DNA of 64,000 nt, from positions 124,001 to 188,000 of the forward strand of contig NZ_JODR01000004.1 in NCBI RefSeq assembly GCF_000725885.1. Direction: 5' to 3'. This stretch comes from Streptomyces albus subsp. albus. GTDB taxonomy: Bacteria > Actinomycetota > Actinomycetes > Streptomycetales > Streptomycetaceae. The notes under the pieces were generated by a model. That model ran no database searches and had not been told where the DNA came from. It saw only the letters and a list, made by a program, of their open reading frames with translations. Below, piece after piece: positions 1 to 7,933 of the stretch (position 1 is the first letter of the stretch; the number at the start of each line of letters is the position of its first letter). The position numbers and the translations under genes are program-made.

Positions 1-25
1 GACACCCGATCTGACAGCGCCTCAG

Positions 26-45
26 AACTAGTACCAGTTCTAGTT
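26..45. promoter_or_regulatory. KstR-like palindromic operator, copy 1
   Basis: AACTAGTACCAGTTCTAGTT is an inverted repeat with AACTAG/CTAGTT arms. It matches the operator at 11498-11517 in 18 of 20 positions, differing only in the two central bases. Read on the minus strand it contains TAGAACTGGTACTA, one step from the KstR consensus TnnAACnnGTTnnA of cholesterol-catabolism genes. It lies about 70 bp before the MBL-fold gene and may also control a divergent gene beyond the left edge. The regulator assignment is inference. Confidence 0.6.
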
Positions 46-114
46 GTAGGGAACAATGCCTCTGCCGGCCCTCGGCCGGCCGCATTCGCGCCCGACACGG
101 GGGAGCCGCCGCCC

Positions 115-1275
115 ATGACGCACGCGCCGCAGGCAATCGACCCGCCACCGGTCACCGATCACGGGGGTGGGATCTGGAGCATCCCCGTCCCCATACCGGA
201 CAATCCGCTCGGCCACACCCTCGTCCACCTCGTCGAGACGGACGCCGGCCCCGTACTGATCGACACCGGCTGGGACGACCCCGCCTCCTGGCAGACGCTC
301 GTGGACGGAGTCGCCGCCTGCGGCACCTCCGTCCAGGACCTGCACGGCGTGCTGGTCACCCACCACCATCCCGACCACCACGGCCTCTCGGCGCGGGTAC
401 GCGAGGAGTCGGGCGCCTGGATCGCCATGCACGCGGCGGACGCCGCCGTGGTACGCCGCACCCGCACGTCCGACACCCGCGTCTGGCTCGGCTACCTGGC
501 CGAGAAACTCGCCGCCGCGGGAGCGCCCGACACGCACACGGCGCCGCTGCGCGCAGCCCGCGACCGGGGCCGGAGCGGTGAACTGCCCGGCGCCCGGGCC
601 GCCGTCCCCGACCGGGATATCGAGCCGAACGCACTGCTGGACCTGCCGGGTCGCCGGCTGCGGGCGATCTGGACACCGGGGCACACGCCGGGCCACGTCT
701 GCCTCCATCTGGAGGAGGAGCACCCGGGAGCGCGGGCGGCAGGGGCGGCAGCGACGGGAACGGCCACGGGATCGGGGGCGGAGACGGAGAGGAAGACGGG
801 GACGAGTCCGGGAGCCGCGCTGACGGCGGGGGGCGGGCGGTTGTTCTCCGGGGATCATCTGCTGCCGACGATCAGCCCGCACATCGGCCTGTACGAGGAC
901 CCGGACAGCGACGAGAGCACTGATCCACTCGGTGACTACCTCGACTCCCTCGGACGGATAGCCCGGCTGCGGCCCGCCGAGGTACTGCCCGCCCACCAGT
1001 ACGCGTTCACCGACGCCCGGGCCCGTGTGGACGAGCTCACCGCTCACCATGCGGAGCGCCTCTCCGATCTGAGAGCACTGCTCACAGAACGGGCTCTCAC
1101 CCCCTGGCAGCTCGCCGAGTCCATGCGCTGGAACCGGCCCTGGGACCGCATCCCGTTCGCCTCCCGCAACATCGCCGTCGCCGAGGCCGAGGCCCATCTG
1201 CGGCACCTGGTCAAACTCGGCCGCGTCGAGCCCGTGCCCGGCAGCAGCCCCGTCACCTACCGCGCCACCGACTGA
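115..1275 (+). CDS. MBL-fold metallo-hydrolase
   Basis: A 386-aa metallo-beta-lactamase-fold hydrolase, cytosolic with no signal peptide. The metal-binding signature HHHPDH is near residue 83, a GHTPGH motif with a further His is near residue 194, and a third ligand region (SGDHLLP) follows a Gly/Ala-rich low-complexity insert at about residues 200-240. A C-terminal winged-helix-like extension (about residues 310-386) is usual in the subfamily that acts on thioesters or other small esters. The ATG is preceded by GGGGAG about ten bases upstream. The KstR-like operator at 26-45 suggests co-regulation with the P450/thiolase pair 10 kb downstream and a thioester- or steroid-related role. The exact substrate cannot be read from the sequence. 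Confidence 0.85.
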   Translation: MTHAPQAIDPPPVTDHGGGIWSIPVPIPDNPLGHTLVHLVETDAGPVLIDTGWDDPASWQTLVDGVAACGTSVQDLHGVLVTHHHPDHHGLSARVREESGAWIAMHAADAAVVRRTRTSDTRVWLGYLAEKLAAAGAPDTHTAPLRAARDRGRSGELPGARAAVPDRDIEPNALLDLPGRRLRAIWTPGHTPGHVCLHLEEEHPGARAAGAAATGTATGSGAETERKTGTSPGAALTAGGGRLFSGDHLLPTISPHIGLYEDPDSDESTDPLGDYLDSLGRIARLRPAEVLPAHQYAFTDARARVDELTAHHAERLSDLRALLTERALTPWQLAESMRWNRPWDRIPFASRNIAVAEAEAHLRHLVKLGRVEPVPGSSPVTYRATD

Positions 1276-1411
1276 CTCCCGCCCGGCCGCCCCGCGGACC
1301 CCCGCCGCCCCGTACCCCGGCCGCACCGGACCCCCCGGGGCCGAGGGCGAGGCGGAGGGCGAGGGAATCGCCCGCAGGCCGGTGCGGCTACAGTGACTGG
1401 CAGACGAACAA

Positions 1412-1550
1412 CACCTCCGACCGGGAGAAGCCGGTGCGAATCCGGCGCTGACCCGCAACCGTGAGCGGCCCACCACCGTCGCCGCGCGAACGCCGTCGTC
1501 GTCCGCGCACGGCGGCCACGGCCGTGAGCCGGAGCGCCCGGGCGGAGGTG
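1412..1550 (+). promoter_or_regulatory. Cobalamin (AdoCbl) riboswitch
   Basis: Conserved riboswitch elements appear in order: AAGCCGGTGCGAATCCGGC at 1428-1446, GCAACCGTGAGCGG at 1455-1468, and the B12 box GAGCCGGAGCGCCCGG at 1526-1541. The outer P1 stem closes perfectly, CACCTCCG (1412-1419) with CGGAGGTG (1543-1550). A GTGGCC/GGCCAC hairpin at 1558-1573 and further GC pairing up to the ATG at 1702 could form the expression platform, probably masking the ribosome binding site. It should switch the five-gene ECF operon off when cobalamin is plentiful. Confidence 0.93.
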
Positions 1551-1701
1551 GGCTCCCGTGGCCGACAGGCCACCGGCACCGTCGAGGTTTACGGAGCCGA
1601 GCCCGGTGCACCGCGGTGCGGGGTCGCGTGAACGCGCGCCCCCGGCGGCGGGGCGGCCGTGCCCGGCTGCGGTCCGCTCCCGTCACCGAAAGGCCAGCGC
1701 C

Positions 1702-3075
1702 ATGTCACCGCGTCGCCGCCGCGCCACGGTCCTCGCCGCCGCCACCGTGCTGTGCGCGGCAGCCGCACCCGTGGCGGCTGCCGCCCCCTCGGGCACGGCG
1801 GCGGCCGGTCCCGTACCGGCCGTCAAGCCCGCCAAGCTCCCCGCGGGCCTCTACGGCGACGCCGACCCCAAGTACGACGGGGTGTGGCGGCAGTCGATGG
1901 CGCTGCTCGCCCTGGACGGCGCGGGTGCCGTACCGGCGAAGAAGGCCGTCGACTGGCTCACGGACCAGCAGTGCGCCGACGGCTCGTTCACCGCCTACCG
2001 CGCCGACCCCTCCGACGACTGCGACCCGGACACCACACCGGGCGACACCAACGCCACAGCCCTCGCCGTACAGGCACTCGCGGCCGTCGGCGGACGCGGC
2101 AAGGAGGTCCGCGAAGCCGTGGACTGGCTCGTCTCCGTCCAGAACAAGGACGGCGGCTGGGGCATGGCGTCCCGCTCCCCCTCGGACGCCAACTCCACCT
2201 CCGTCGTCATCGGCGCCCTGCACGCCACCGGGAAGAAGCCGGCCGAGACCACCGCGGAAGGCGGCGCCAACCCCTACGACGCGCTGCTGGCCTTCCAGCT
2301 CACCTGCGGTTCCAAGGGCATCGAGGAGGCCCCCGGGCAGCAGGGCGCCTTCGCCTACCAGCCCGACAAGAAGGGCAGGCTGGCCCCGAACAACGACGCC
2401 ACCGCCGCAGCCACCCTCGCCGCCCTCGGCAAGGGCACACTGGTCGAGCCCGTCGCGAAGGACGCCAAGAGCAAGCCGGTGACCCCTCTCAAGTGCGCCT
2501 CGGGCACCCCCTCCGGCGACGAGGGCGAGCGCGACGTTGACGGCGGTGGTGACAGCAACGACGGGAAGAAGCAGGGCGTACCCGGTGGTCGCAAGGCAGC
2601 AGCCGGAGCCGGCGCGGCCTACCTCGCCGCGACCCTGGAGAAGAACGACGGCCACTTCTCCACCGTCCAGCCGGGAGCGAAGAAGCCGCAGCCCGACTAC
2701 GCGAACACGGCCGACGCCGTCATCGCCCTGGCCGCCGACGGCCACCGGACCGAGGCCCGCGCCTCCCTCAAGTGGCTGGCCGACAACCTCGACGACTGGG
2801 ACAAGGCCAAGAACGACCCGTCCGCGCTCAGCTCGCTCATGCTGGCCTCCCGCGCCACCGGTGGGTCCCCCACCGAACTCGGCGGCACCGATCTGCTCGC
2901 CCGCCTCGTCGCCACCGGCCCGAAACCGGCCCACATGCCCGACTCGGACGACTCCTCCGAGAAGAAGGACGACGGCGGCACCATCCCCGTGTGGGCCTTC
3001 ATCATCGTCGGCCTCGCCGTCGGCGCAGGATTCGGCATCCTGCTCAGTGGCCGCCGCAAGAGGCAGCAGCTATGA
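1702..3075 (+). CDS. Membrane-anchored prenyltransferase/squalene-oxidase-repeat protein (cobalamin-capture candidate)
   Basis: About 457 aa. The ATG at 1702 is chosen over an upstream in-frame start at 1558 because 1558 would lie inside the riboswitch region and only 1702 begins with a signal peptide (RRRRAT then an Ala-rich hydrophobic run). The body contains QW-type repeats typical of the alpha6/alpha6 barrel (DWLVSVQNKDGGWG, DWLTDQQCADGSF, YLAATLEKNDGHF) and ends in PVWAFIIVGLAVGAGFGILL plus RRKRQQL, a C-terminal membrane anchor facing the cell exterior. No catalytic DxDD or DDxD motif of a cyclase was noticed. The barrel fold is that of the N-terminal domain of intrinsic factor/transcobalamin, and the riboswitch and ECF genes downstream fit a cobalamin-binding role. 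The next gene overlaps by ATGA. Confidence 0.85.
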   Translation: MSPRRRRATVLAAATVLCAAAAPVAAAAPSGTAAAGPVPAVKPAKLPAGLYGDADPKYDGVWRQSMALLALDGAGAVPAKKAVDWLTDQQCADGSFTAYRADPSDDCDPDTTPGDTNATALAVQALAAVGGRGKEVREAVDWLVSVQNKDGGWGMASRSPSDANSTSVVIGALHATGKKPAETTAEGGANPYDALLAFQLTCGSKGIEEAPGQQGAFAYQPDKKGRLAPNNDATAAATLAALGKGTLVEPVAKDAKSKPVTPLKCASGTPSGDEGERDVDGGGDSNDGKKQGVPGGRKAAAGAGAAYLAATLEKNDGHFSTVQPGAKKPQPDYANTADAVIALAADGHRTEARASLKWLADNLDDWDKAKNDPSALSSLMLASRATGGSPTELGGTDLLARLVATGPKPAHMPDSDDSSEKKDDGGTIPVWAFIIVGLAVGAGFGILLSGRRKRQQL

Positions 3076-3983
3076 GCTCCGCCGCACCGGGCACGCGGGT
3101 CCGGGGCCGGGTCCGCGTCCGGAGGGGCGCCGCGTGGGGCCGGACCGGTGCCGTGCGGGGCGGGGCTGTGCGGGGCCGGGCGTGCCCCGCCGGGGCGCAG
3201 GCGCGGGTACGGATACCGGACGCCGCGGCCATGCTGCTGACGGCCCTCCTGGCAGTCCTGGTCACCTTCACGGCACCGGTGACGGCCACCGCCGCCCCCT
3301 CCGCCGCATCCGTCGCCGCAGGCACCCGCACCGCTGTCGGCACCACGGCGGACGGCGGCTACCGCTACTGGTCGTTCTGGCTGCGCGGCGACGACGGTTC
3401 CTGGTCCTACGCGACTGAGGGCCCGGCCACCCAACGCCCCGAGGACGGGGACACCATCGGCTTCCGCTTCGCCCTGAGCGAGGACTCCGCACAGGCCACC
3501 CGCCCCCGCGGCACCCCGAAGTTCGCCGCGGCGTGCGCCGACGTGGAAGCCGGGTCCGGCAGCAAACGCGTAGCCGTCCGCATCGACTTCGGCACCCGCG
3601 CCGACGCCCCCGACGGCGAGCAAAAGGACCCGCCCGCATCCCGCACTCGCTGCGCCCGCGTCCCCGAGAACGCCACCGCGGCCGAAGCCCTCGCGAAGGT
3701 CGCCACCCCGCTGCGCTACAGCTCCGATTCCATGCTGTGCGCCATCGACCACTACCCGGCCAAGGGCTGCGGGGAACAGGTCGGCGGCAGCAAGCGGGAC
3801 ACGGACGGCGCGGACGCTGGCGGTGACGGCAGCAGCAAAAGTGGCGCCGGTGACAGTGGTGAAGCCGGTGACGCGAGTGGCGACGGCGGCATGTCCACCG
3901 GGCTGGGAGTGGGCGCGGGCGTCGCGGCCATCGCCGTCCTCGGAGGCGCCGCGCTCTGGCAGGCCCGACGCCGGAAGCGCTAG
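3072..3983 (+). CDS. SCO2322-family membrane-anchored secreted protein (DUF4430-like domain)
   Basis: 303 aa starting at the ATG that overlaps the previous stop (ATGA). An Arg-rich N-terminus precedes a hydrophobic signal segment (MLLTALLAVLVTF). The folded part carries YRYWSFWLRGDDGSWSYA followed by a PEDGDTIGFRF stretch, the pattern of DUF4430/transcobalamin beta-domains (W-Y-x-x-x-G ... D-G-D-x-I). Four cysteines (AACADV, TRCARV, SMLCAI, KGCGEQ) may form disulfides. A Gly/Asp-rich spacer leads to a C-terminal membrane helix and RRRKR. With the barrel protein before it, this looks like the second half of an intrinsic-factor-type cobalamin binder encoded as two anchored chains. The family link is recognised; the ligand is inferred from context. 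Confidence 0.8.
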   Translation: MSSAAPGTRVRGRVRVRRGAAWGRTGAVRGGAVRGRACPAGAQARVRIPDAAAMLLTALLAVLVTFTAPVTATAAPSAASVAAGTRTAVGTTADGGYRYWSFWLRGDDGSWSYATEGPATQRPEDGDTIGFRFALSEDSAQATRPRGTPKFAAACADVEAGSGSKRVAVRIDFGTRADAPDGEQKDPPASRTRCARVPENATAAEALAKVATPLRYSSDSMLCAIDHYPAKGCGEQVGGSKRDTDGADAGGDGSSKSGAGDSGEAGDASGDGGMSTGLGVGAGVAAIAVLGGAALWQARRRKR

Positions 3984-3986
3984 CTC

Positions 3987-6083
3987 ATGCACTGCTCCAT
4001 GTCGAGAGCACTGCTCTTGAGGGCACCGCTCTCGAGGGCACCGCTCAGGCCCTCAACCGCGGGGCGGGGCTCTTCCCTGAGAGCACTGCTCTCAAGGCGG
4101 AGGGCACTGGAAGGGCGGCGCTCTTGGCTGAGAGCACTGCTCTCATGGCGGGCGGCACCGGGGCGGCGCTCCGTAGCGAGAGCACCGCTCACGCAACAGG
4201 GGGCACTGGGGCGGCGCTCCCCGGAAAGAGCACCGCTCACACAGCAAGGGACAACCGAGCACCGCTCCACCACGAGAGCACTGCTCACCCTCCACAGGGC
4301 AGAGCACCGCACCACACCGCGAGCACCGCTCTCCCACCCCCTCCCCCACCCAGCGGCGGAGCACCGCACCGATATGCGAGCACTGCTCACCCTCCGATGG
4401 GGAGAGCACCGCACCGACACGCGAGCGCCGCTCACCCCCCGAGGGAGAGAACCCCGCACCACGACAAGAGCCGCGCCGCTCACACCCCAAGGGAGAGGGC
4501 ACCACACCGACGACACCCATGCACCGCTCGCCCTCCGAGAAAGAGAGCACCCCACAGAAACGAGAGCACCGCTCACCCTCCGACAGAACGAGCGCCGCAC
4601 CAAAAAAAGAGCACCGCTCACCCCGCCCGCACCGCTCACCCCGCCACCCCCGGAGCACCGCACCAGCATGAGAGCACTGCTCGCGACGCCCCGCCGAGCG
4701 GCTGACCACCGCTCCCGTCTGCGTGCGCCGCTCTCTTCCCGGAGCACCGCTCTGCATCCCGGAGCCTGGTGGCTGTGGGCGCTGGGGCTGGCCACCGCAG
4801 CCTCCCGCACCACCAACCCGCTGCTCCTGGCCCTGCTGATCGTGGTGGCCGGCTATGTGGTGGCGGTGCGCCGTACCGACGCGCCCTGGGCCCGCTCGTA
4901 CACGGCGTTCCTGAAGCTGGGTGTGCTGGTGCTCACCATCCGCCTCGTCTTCGCGTTCTTCCTCGGCTCGCCCGTGCCCGGCACCCATGTGCTCGCGGAG
5001 CTGCCCGAGGTTCCGCTGCCCGAGTGGGCGCGCGGGGTGCGGATCGGCGGGAGGGTGACGGCCGAGGGCATGGCCTTCGCGCTGTACGACGGTCTGAAGC
5101 TGGCGACGCTGCTGGTGTGCGTCGGTGCGGCCAACGCGCTCGCCAACCCGGCGCGGCTGCTCAAGTCGCTGCCGGGGGCGCTGTACGAGGCCGGGGTGGC
5201 GGTGGTGGTGGCGATGACGTTCGCGCCCAACCTGGTGGCGGACGTGCGCCGGTTGCGGGCGGCGCGGCGGCTGAGGGGGCGCACGGACCGGGGCCTGCGC
5301 GGGGTGGTGCAGGTCGGGCTTCCGGTGCTGGAGGGCGCGTTGGAGCGGTCGGTCGCGCTGGCGGCGGCGATGGACGCCCGTGGTTACGGCCGTACGGCGA
5401 AGGTCCCGGATGCCGTGCGGCACATCACCACCGCGCTGACGCTGGGCGGGCTGCTCGGTGTGTGCGCGGGCACGTACGGGCTGCTGGCCGCGCAGGGCGC
5501 CGGGTTCGGTCTGCCGGTACTGGTGGCGGGACTGGCTTTGGCGCTGGCGGGGCTGTGGCTGGGCGGCCGGCGGGCGGCCCGGACCCGTTACCGGCCCGAC
5601 CGGTGGGCGGCGCGGGCGTGGCTGGTGTCCGCGTCCGGCGCGGCTGTCGCCGTGTGCATGATCGTCGCGGCGGACGTTCTGCCCGAAGCGCTGGTGCCGC
5701 CCGCCGTACCGCTGCGTGCTCCGGCCTTCCCCCTCTGGCCGGCCGCCGCCGTCCTTCTCGGTCTGCTGCCCGCTGTAGTGGCCCCTGCCCCGGACACCGC
5801 ACGCTCCGGGGGCGCGCCCCGGCACACCGGCGGTCCCTGTGGCACCGACGGTCCCGGCGGCCCCGGTAGCCCCCATCGCCACAGAGGCTCCGACAGCACC
5901 GGCACCCGCAACCGCCCCACCAATTTCCCGTCTTCCCCGCCCCCAACACGGCGAGCAGGCCCCCGGCCGGACGCGGGCACAGGCCGGGGCGCCGACAGCC
6001 GTGACGCGGTGGGCGAGGAGGGGGCGTACCGGTCCGTGCGGGCACTGCGCGGCCGGGAGCACGACGAGGAGAACGACCAGTGA
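3987..6083 (+). CDS. cbiQ: ECF transporter T component (CbiQ/EcfT-like) with repeat-rich N-terminal extension
   Basis: The conserved part starts at the LHPGAWWLWALGLA segment near 4750 and spans five or six membrane helices. The coupling-helix motif MDARGYGR is near residue 464 of the long form, followed by two more helices and a long hydrophilic tail. This is the energy-coupling membrane protein that links the ATPases to the S component. From the ATG at 3987, three bases after the previous stop, the frame first reads about 250 residues built of 15-16-residue units (RAPLT...EHRTxx). A shorter form could start at 4668 (ATG, GGAG 12 bases upstream). I prefer 3987 because every operon junction is tightly coupled and the repeat spacing keeps frame, but AGA, GCA and CGA codons are abundant here, unlike the neighbours. 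Start uncertain; family assignment firm. Confidence 0.8.
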   Translation: MHCSMSRALLLRAPLSRAPLRPSTAGRGSSLRALLSRRRALEGRRSWLRALLSWRAAPGRRSVARAPLTQQGALGRRSPERAPLTQQGTTEHRSTTRALLTLHRAEHRTTPRAPLSHPLPHPAAEHRTDMRALLTLRWGEHRTDTRAPLTPRGREPRTTTRAAPLTPQGRGHHTDDTHAPLALREREHPTETRAPLTLRQNERRTKKRAPLTPPAPLTPPPPEHRTSMRALLATPRRAADHRSRLRAPLSSRSTALHPGAWWLWALGLATAASRTTNPLLLALLIVVAGYVVAVRRTDAPWARSYTAFLKLGVLVLTIRLVFAFFLGSPVPGTHVLAELPEVPLPEWARGVRIGGRVTAEGMAFALYDGLKLATLLVCVGAANALANPARLLKSLPGALYEAGVAVVVAMTFAPNLVADVRRLRAARRLRGRTDRGLRGVVQVGLPVLEGALERSVALAAAMDARGYGRTAKVPDAVRHITTALTLGGLLGVCAGTYGLLAAQGAGFGLPVLVAGLALALAGLWLGGRRAARTRYRPDRWAARAWLVSASGAAVAVCMIVAADVLPEALVPPAVPLRAPAFPLWPAAAVLLGLLPAVVAPAPDTARSGGAPRHTGGPCGTDGPGGPGSPHRHRGSDSTGTRNRPTNFPSSPPPTRRAGPRPDAGTGRGADSRDAVGEEGAYRSVRALRGREHDEENDQ
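4004..4752 (+). repeat. Array of GAGCAC-Y-GCTC palindromes, 45/48-bp period
   Basis: Thirteen exact GAGCACYGCTC elements begin at 4006, 4081, 4132, 4180, 4228, 4257, 4276, 4321, 4378, 4564, 4609, 4672 and 4742. Variants lie at 4021, 4036, 4302, 4359, 4404, 4423 and elsewhere. The 17-bp perfect form TGAGAGCACTGCTCTCA occurs at 4078-4094 and 4129-4145. The main series steps by 75, 51, 48, 48, 48, 45, 57, 45, 48, 48, 45, 45 and 63, all multiples of three. Units alternate GAGCACYGCTCACCCTCC-type and GAGCACCGCACC-type halves. Several frames on both strands are stop-free through the array, so open reading alone does not prove translation. Confidence 0.9.
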
Positions 6084-7933
6084 TCAGCTTCGACCAGGTG
6101 TCGGTCGTCTACGACGAGGCGGCGGCTCCCGCGCTGCCCCCGGTGGACGCGCATATTCCCGAGGGGGAGCTGTGTCTGCTGATCGGGCCCAGCGGGGTGG
6201 GCAAGTCGACGCTGCTGGGTACCGTTTCCGGACTGGTCCCGCACTTCACCGGGGGCACTCTGCACGGCAGGGTGACCGTGGCGGGCCGCGACACCCGTAC
6301 CCACAAGCCCCGCGAACTCGCCGATGTCGTCGGCACCGTGGGCCAGGACCCGCTCGCCCACTTCGTCACCGACACCGTGGAGGACGAACTGGCCTACGGC
6401 ATGGAGTCGCTGGGGCTGGCCCCGGCGACGATGCGCCGCCGCGTGGAGGAGACCCTCGATCTGCTGGGGCTCAACGAACTGCGGGACCGTCCCATCGCCT
6501 CCCTTTCCGGCGGCCAGCAGCAGCGGGTGGCCATCGGGTCGGTGCTGACGCCGCATCCGCGGGTTCTCGTCCTGGACGAGCCGACCTCCGCGCTGGATCC
6601 GCCGGCGGCGGAGGAGGTTCTCGCCGTCGTCCAGCGGCTGGTGCACGATCTGGGCACCACCGTGCTGATGGCGGAGCACCGGCTGGAGCGTGTGGTGCAG
6701 TACGCGGACCGGGTGCTGCTGCTGACGCCGGACGGCGGGGCGCGGCTGGGCGACCCGGCGGCGTTGCTCGCGGTCTCGCCCGTCCGCCCGCCCGTGGTGG
6801 AGCTGGGGCAGTTGGCGGGCTGGGATCCGCTGCCGTTGTCCGTACGGGACGCCCGTCGCCGGGCGACCGGTCTACGGGACCGGCTGGCTGCGCGGCTGCC
6901 GCCCTCGCCGGTGCCCGCACGGGTGCCCCCGCCGTCGCAGGAACCGCAGCCATCGCAGGAATCCCAGCCGTCGCAGGCGCCCGCACAGGCGCCCCCGCCA
7001 TCGCAGGCGCCCGCATCGGCATCGCAGACGCCCCCGCCGTCACCGGTGCCGCGGGCCCGTACGGGGCGGAAGCCGTCGGGGGTGCGGAGTCGGCGCGGGA
7101 GGACCGAAGCCGCCGAGGACGCCGGGGCACAGGTGCGGGACAAAAGCGCCGGTCGCACCGGTGCGGCCGTCTCCTCTTCCTCCGGCCCGCTCGTCGAGGT
7201 GTCCCGGCTCACGCTGGTGCGGGGCCGGGTGACCGCGCTGCACGAGGTGGACCTGTCCGTACGGGCGGGAGAGACCGTGGCCTTGATGGGGCGCAACGGT
7301 GCCGGCAAGTCGACTCTGCTCAACACCCTGGTGGGCCTGCACCGTCCTACTTCGGGGCGGGTCACCGTGGCGGGCAAGGTGCCGCACCGCACCCGGCCGG
7401 CTCAGCTGCTGCGGCACGCCGGTCTCGTCCCGCAGGAGCCGCGCGATCTGCTCTACGCGGACACCGTCGCCAGGGAGTGCCGGGCCGCGGACGCGGACGC
7501 GGGTGCCGAGCCCGGCAGTTGCCGTGCACTGGTCTCCCGGCTGCTGCCGGACATTCCCGACACCGCGCACCCGCGGGACCTGTCGGAAGGGCAGCGGCTG
7601 ACGCTCGCCCTGGCCGTCATCCTGACGGCGAAGCCGCCCGTGCTGCTGCTGGACGAGCCCACCCGCGGCCTCGACTACGCGGCGAAGAGCCGGCTGGTGA
7701 CGGTGTTGCGCGAGCTGTCCGAGGCGGGACACGCCCTCATGCTGGCCACGCACGATGTCGAGCTCGTGGCCGAGATCGCCGACCGTGTCGTCGTTCTCGC
7801 CCAGGGCGAGCCCGTGGCCGACGGTCCCACCCACGAGGTGGTGACCTCCTCCCCCGCGTACGCCCCGCAGGTCTCCAAGATCCTTGCGCCTCAGCCGTGG
7901 CTGACGGTGGGACAGGTCCGGGAGGCGCTGTGA
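6080..7933 (+). CDS. cbiO: ECF transporter duplicated ATP-binding protein (fused CbiO-CbiO)
   Basis: 617 aa with a GTG start overlapping the previous stop (GTGA). There are two ABC ATPase domains in one chain. Domain 1 has Walker A GPSGVGKST (residues 36-44), signature LSGGQQQRVAIG near 142 and Walker B VLVLDEPTSALD near 162. Domain 2 has GRNGAGKST near 403, LSEGQRLTLALA near 500 and LLLDEPTRGLD near 521. Between them lies a Pro/Ser/Gln-rich linker (repeated PSQ units, about residues 275-320). The second signature, LSEGQ, deviates slightly from LSGGQ. It powers the CbiQ/S-component complex, and the fusion replaces the usual separate EcfA1 and EcfA2. Confidence 0.95.
   Translation: MISFDQVSVVYDEAAAPALPPVDAHIPEGELCLLIGPSGVGKSTLLGTVSGLVPHFTGGTLHGRVTVAGRDTRTHKPRELADVVGTVGQDPLAHFVTDTVEDELAYGMESLGLAPATMRRRVEETLDLLGLNELRDRPIASLSGGQQQRVAIGSVLTPHPRVLVLDEPTSALDPPAAEEVLAVVQRLVHDLGTTVLMAEHRLERVVQYADRVLLLTPDGGARLGDPAALLAVSPVRPPVVELGQLAGWDPLPLSVRDARRRATGLRDRLAARLPPSPVPARVPPPSQEPQPSQESQPSQAPAQAPPPSQAPASASQTPPPSPVPRARTGRKPSGVRSRRGRTEAAEDAGAQVRDKSAGRTGAAVSSSSGPLVEVSRLTLVRGRVTALHEVDLSVRAGETVALMGRNGAGKSTLLNTLVGLHRPTSGRVTVAGKVPHRTRPAQLLRHAGLVPQEPRDLLYADTVARECRAADADAGAEPGSCRALVSRLLPDIPDTAHPRDLSEGQRLTLALAVILTAKPPVLLLDEPTRGLDYAAKSRLVTVLRELSEAGHALMLATHDVELVAEIADRVVVLAQGEPVADGPTHEVVTSSPAYAPQVSKILAPQPWLTVGQVREAL

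Noticed and set aside
40..1686. 548-codon minus-strand frame over the MBL gene and riboswitch
   Set aside because: Shadow of the MBL gene; Arg/Pro-rich with no domain, and it runs across the riboswitch.
4004..4752. CRISPR-like array of regularly spaced palindromic repeats
   Set aside because: The intervening segments are themselves repeats of each other, repeat length is about 11-17 bp, spacing tracks multiples of three, and no cas gene is present.
3980..6062. Long minus-strand open frames across the repeat array and cbiQ
   Set aside because: They run antisense to the conserved CbiQ coding region. Their openness follows from high GC and stop-free repeats, and they match no family.
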